The notes under the pieces: generated by a model
What the model was told of the DNA's origin: nothing
What the model saw: only the letters and a program-made list of their open reading frames with translations
Database searches by the model: none
Made by a program: the position numbers and the translations under genes
Part shown: positions 11,198 through 11,660 of the stretch, in pieces
Layout of the letters: every line of letters begins with the position of its first letter
How positions within the stretch are numbered: position 1 is the first letter of the stretch
DNA from: Acidobacteria bacterium RIFCSPHIGHO2_01_FULL_67_28
GTDB taxonomy: Bacteria; Acidobacteriota; Terriglobia; Acidiferrales; 2-02-FULL-67-57
NCBI GenBank assembly: GCA_001766965.1
Contig: MEKM01000183.1
Location: forward strand, 1 to 11,660
DNA: 11,660 nucleotides
Direction of reading: 5' to 3'

Positions 11198-11660
11198 ATG
11201 ATCGCACGAACCTCCGCTCGCGCCCTTCTCGGGCTTCCGCTGCTGCTCGGTCTGGGGGCGCTCCTGCTCGCCCAGAGCGGGCCCTCCACCATCGATCCCT
11301 CGGCCCGCGAGTTCCTGCTCGCCAAGCTCGCCCGCAAGCTGGAAAAGGTGAAGAAGAGGCCCCGGCCCTACGACCAGCCCGCCGAGGCCCAGGAGTTCTA
11401 CGTCCTCAAGCGCGCCGCGCCCGGCGAAAAGGTCCTGCATCCGGAGAAATACCTGGAGGCGCTCGAGCACATGCGGCGGATGCCGCGCTACTCGACCGCC
11501 CGGGGAGAGTTCCTGCCGCCGCTGGCGGAGTCGAAAGACAGCGGCGGGCCCGGCGCTCTCGCGCTCGGGAGCTGGACGGCGCTCGGCCCCGGCAACATCG
11601 GCGGGCGCACCCGCGGCCTGGTGATTGACCCCGGCACGCCCAACACCATGTACGCCGCCG
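11198..11660 (+). CDS. Exported Asp-box/sortilin-like protein, cut by the right edge
   Basis: Open from ATG 11198 to the edge (154 codons). AAGGAG at 11186-11191 sits six bases upstream, so the start is firm. Residues 1-26 (MIARTSARALLGLPLLLGLG, then ALLLAQ) form a signal peptide. A charged helical region follows (REFLLAKLARKLEKVKKRPRP, then EKYLEALEHMRRM). Near the edge stands GSWTALGPGNIGGRTRGLVIDPGTPNTMYAA, which is the opening of the exported beta-propeller proteins with BNR/Asp-box or VPS10/sortilin-like repeats common in Acidobacteriota. The typical continuation (a G-x-W-K-S-x-D repeat) is outside the window. Such proteins are often large and extracellular, with unknown ligands. Confidence 0.85.
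   Translation, partial: MIARTSARALLGLPLLLGLGALLLAQSGPSTIDPSAREFLLAKLARKLEKVKKRPRPYDQPAEAQEFYVLKRAAPGEKVLHPEKYLEALEHMRRMPRYSTARGEFLPPLAESKDSGGPGALALGSWTALGPGNIGGRTRGLVIDPGTPNTMYAA

Overview
The window is high-GC, gene-dense bacterial chromosome with mixed coding directions and no phage, CRISPR, tRNA or rRNA genes that I can see. A futalosine-type menaquinone gene set (mqnE with UbiA and UbiX family partners), sortilin/Asp-box and TPR-type exported proteins of a kind common in Acidobacteriota, and several families of short intergenic palindromes all fit an Acidobacteriota member. That placement is inference; no rRNA gene is present to confirm it.

Layout. (1) 1-2937, minus strand: the start of an exported protein running off the left edge, then a ubiX-ubiA-mqnE operon with a good promoter at 2909-2937. 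These supply late menaquinone steps (prenylated-FMN synthesis, prenylation) plus the radical-SAM aminofutalosine synthase. (2) 2938-4503, plus strand: larB (nickel-pincer cofactor synthesis) and a small thioredoxin-like [2Fe-2S] ferredoxin, separated and flanked by at least four different palindromic repeats. (3) 4504-9634, minus strand: purB with an exported HExxH metallopeptidase 2 nt behind it, an exported TPR protein, and a WalJ/YycJ-type metallo-beta-lactamase-fold hydrolase. (4) 9653-10706, plus strand: a stand-alone response-regulator receiver and a glycine-rich RRM RNA-binding protein. (5) 10703-11660: a DUF962/Mpo1-like membrane protein on the minus strand, convergent with and overlapping the RRM gene, and the start of an Asp-box/sortilin-like exported protein on the plus strand.

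The most unusual feature is the 3' end of larB. The last 16 codons are followed, after the stop and four bases, by a second copy of the same 16 residues and stop. In that copy 15 of 16 codons differ, all synonymously, and it is interrupted by an in-frame 33-base palindromic insert. A second in-frame palindromic insert (30 bases, 10 residues) sits in the N-terminus of mqnE, and a third repeat family fills the ubiX-ubiA junction and may extend the prenyltransferase N-terminus. Together they suggest that small palindromic elements have repeatedly invaded gene ends and coding sequence here, and that larB's end was replaced by foreign or recoded DNA.

Other points: the MBL-fold gene has a perfect Shine-Dalgarno but only an ACG where its start should be; the ferredoxin has His in place of its fourth cluster Cys; and several sigma70-like promoters with 16-18 base spacers can be read directly.
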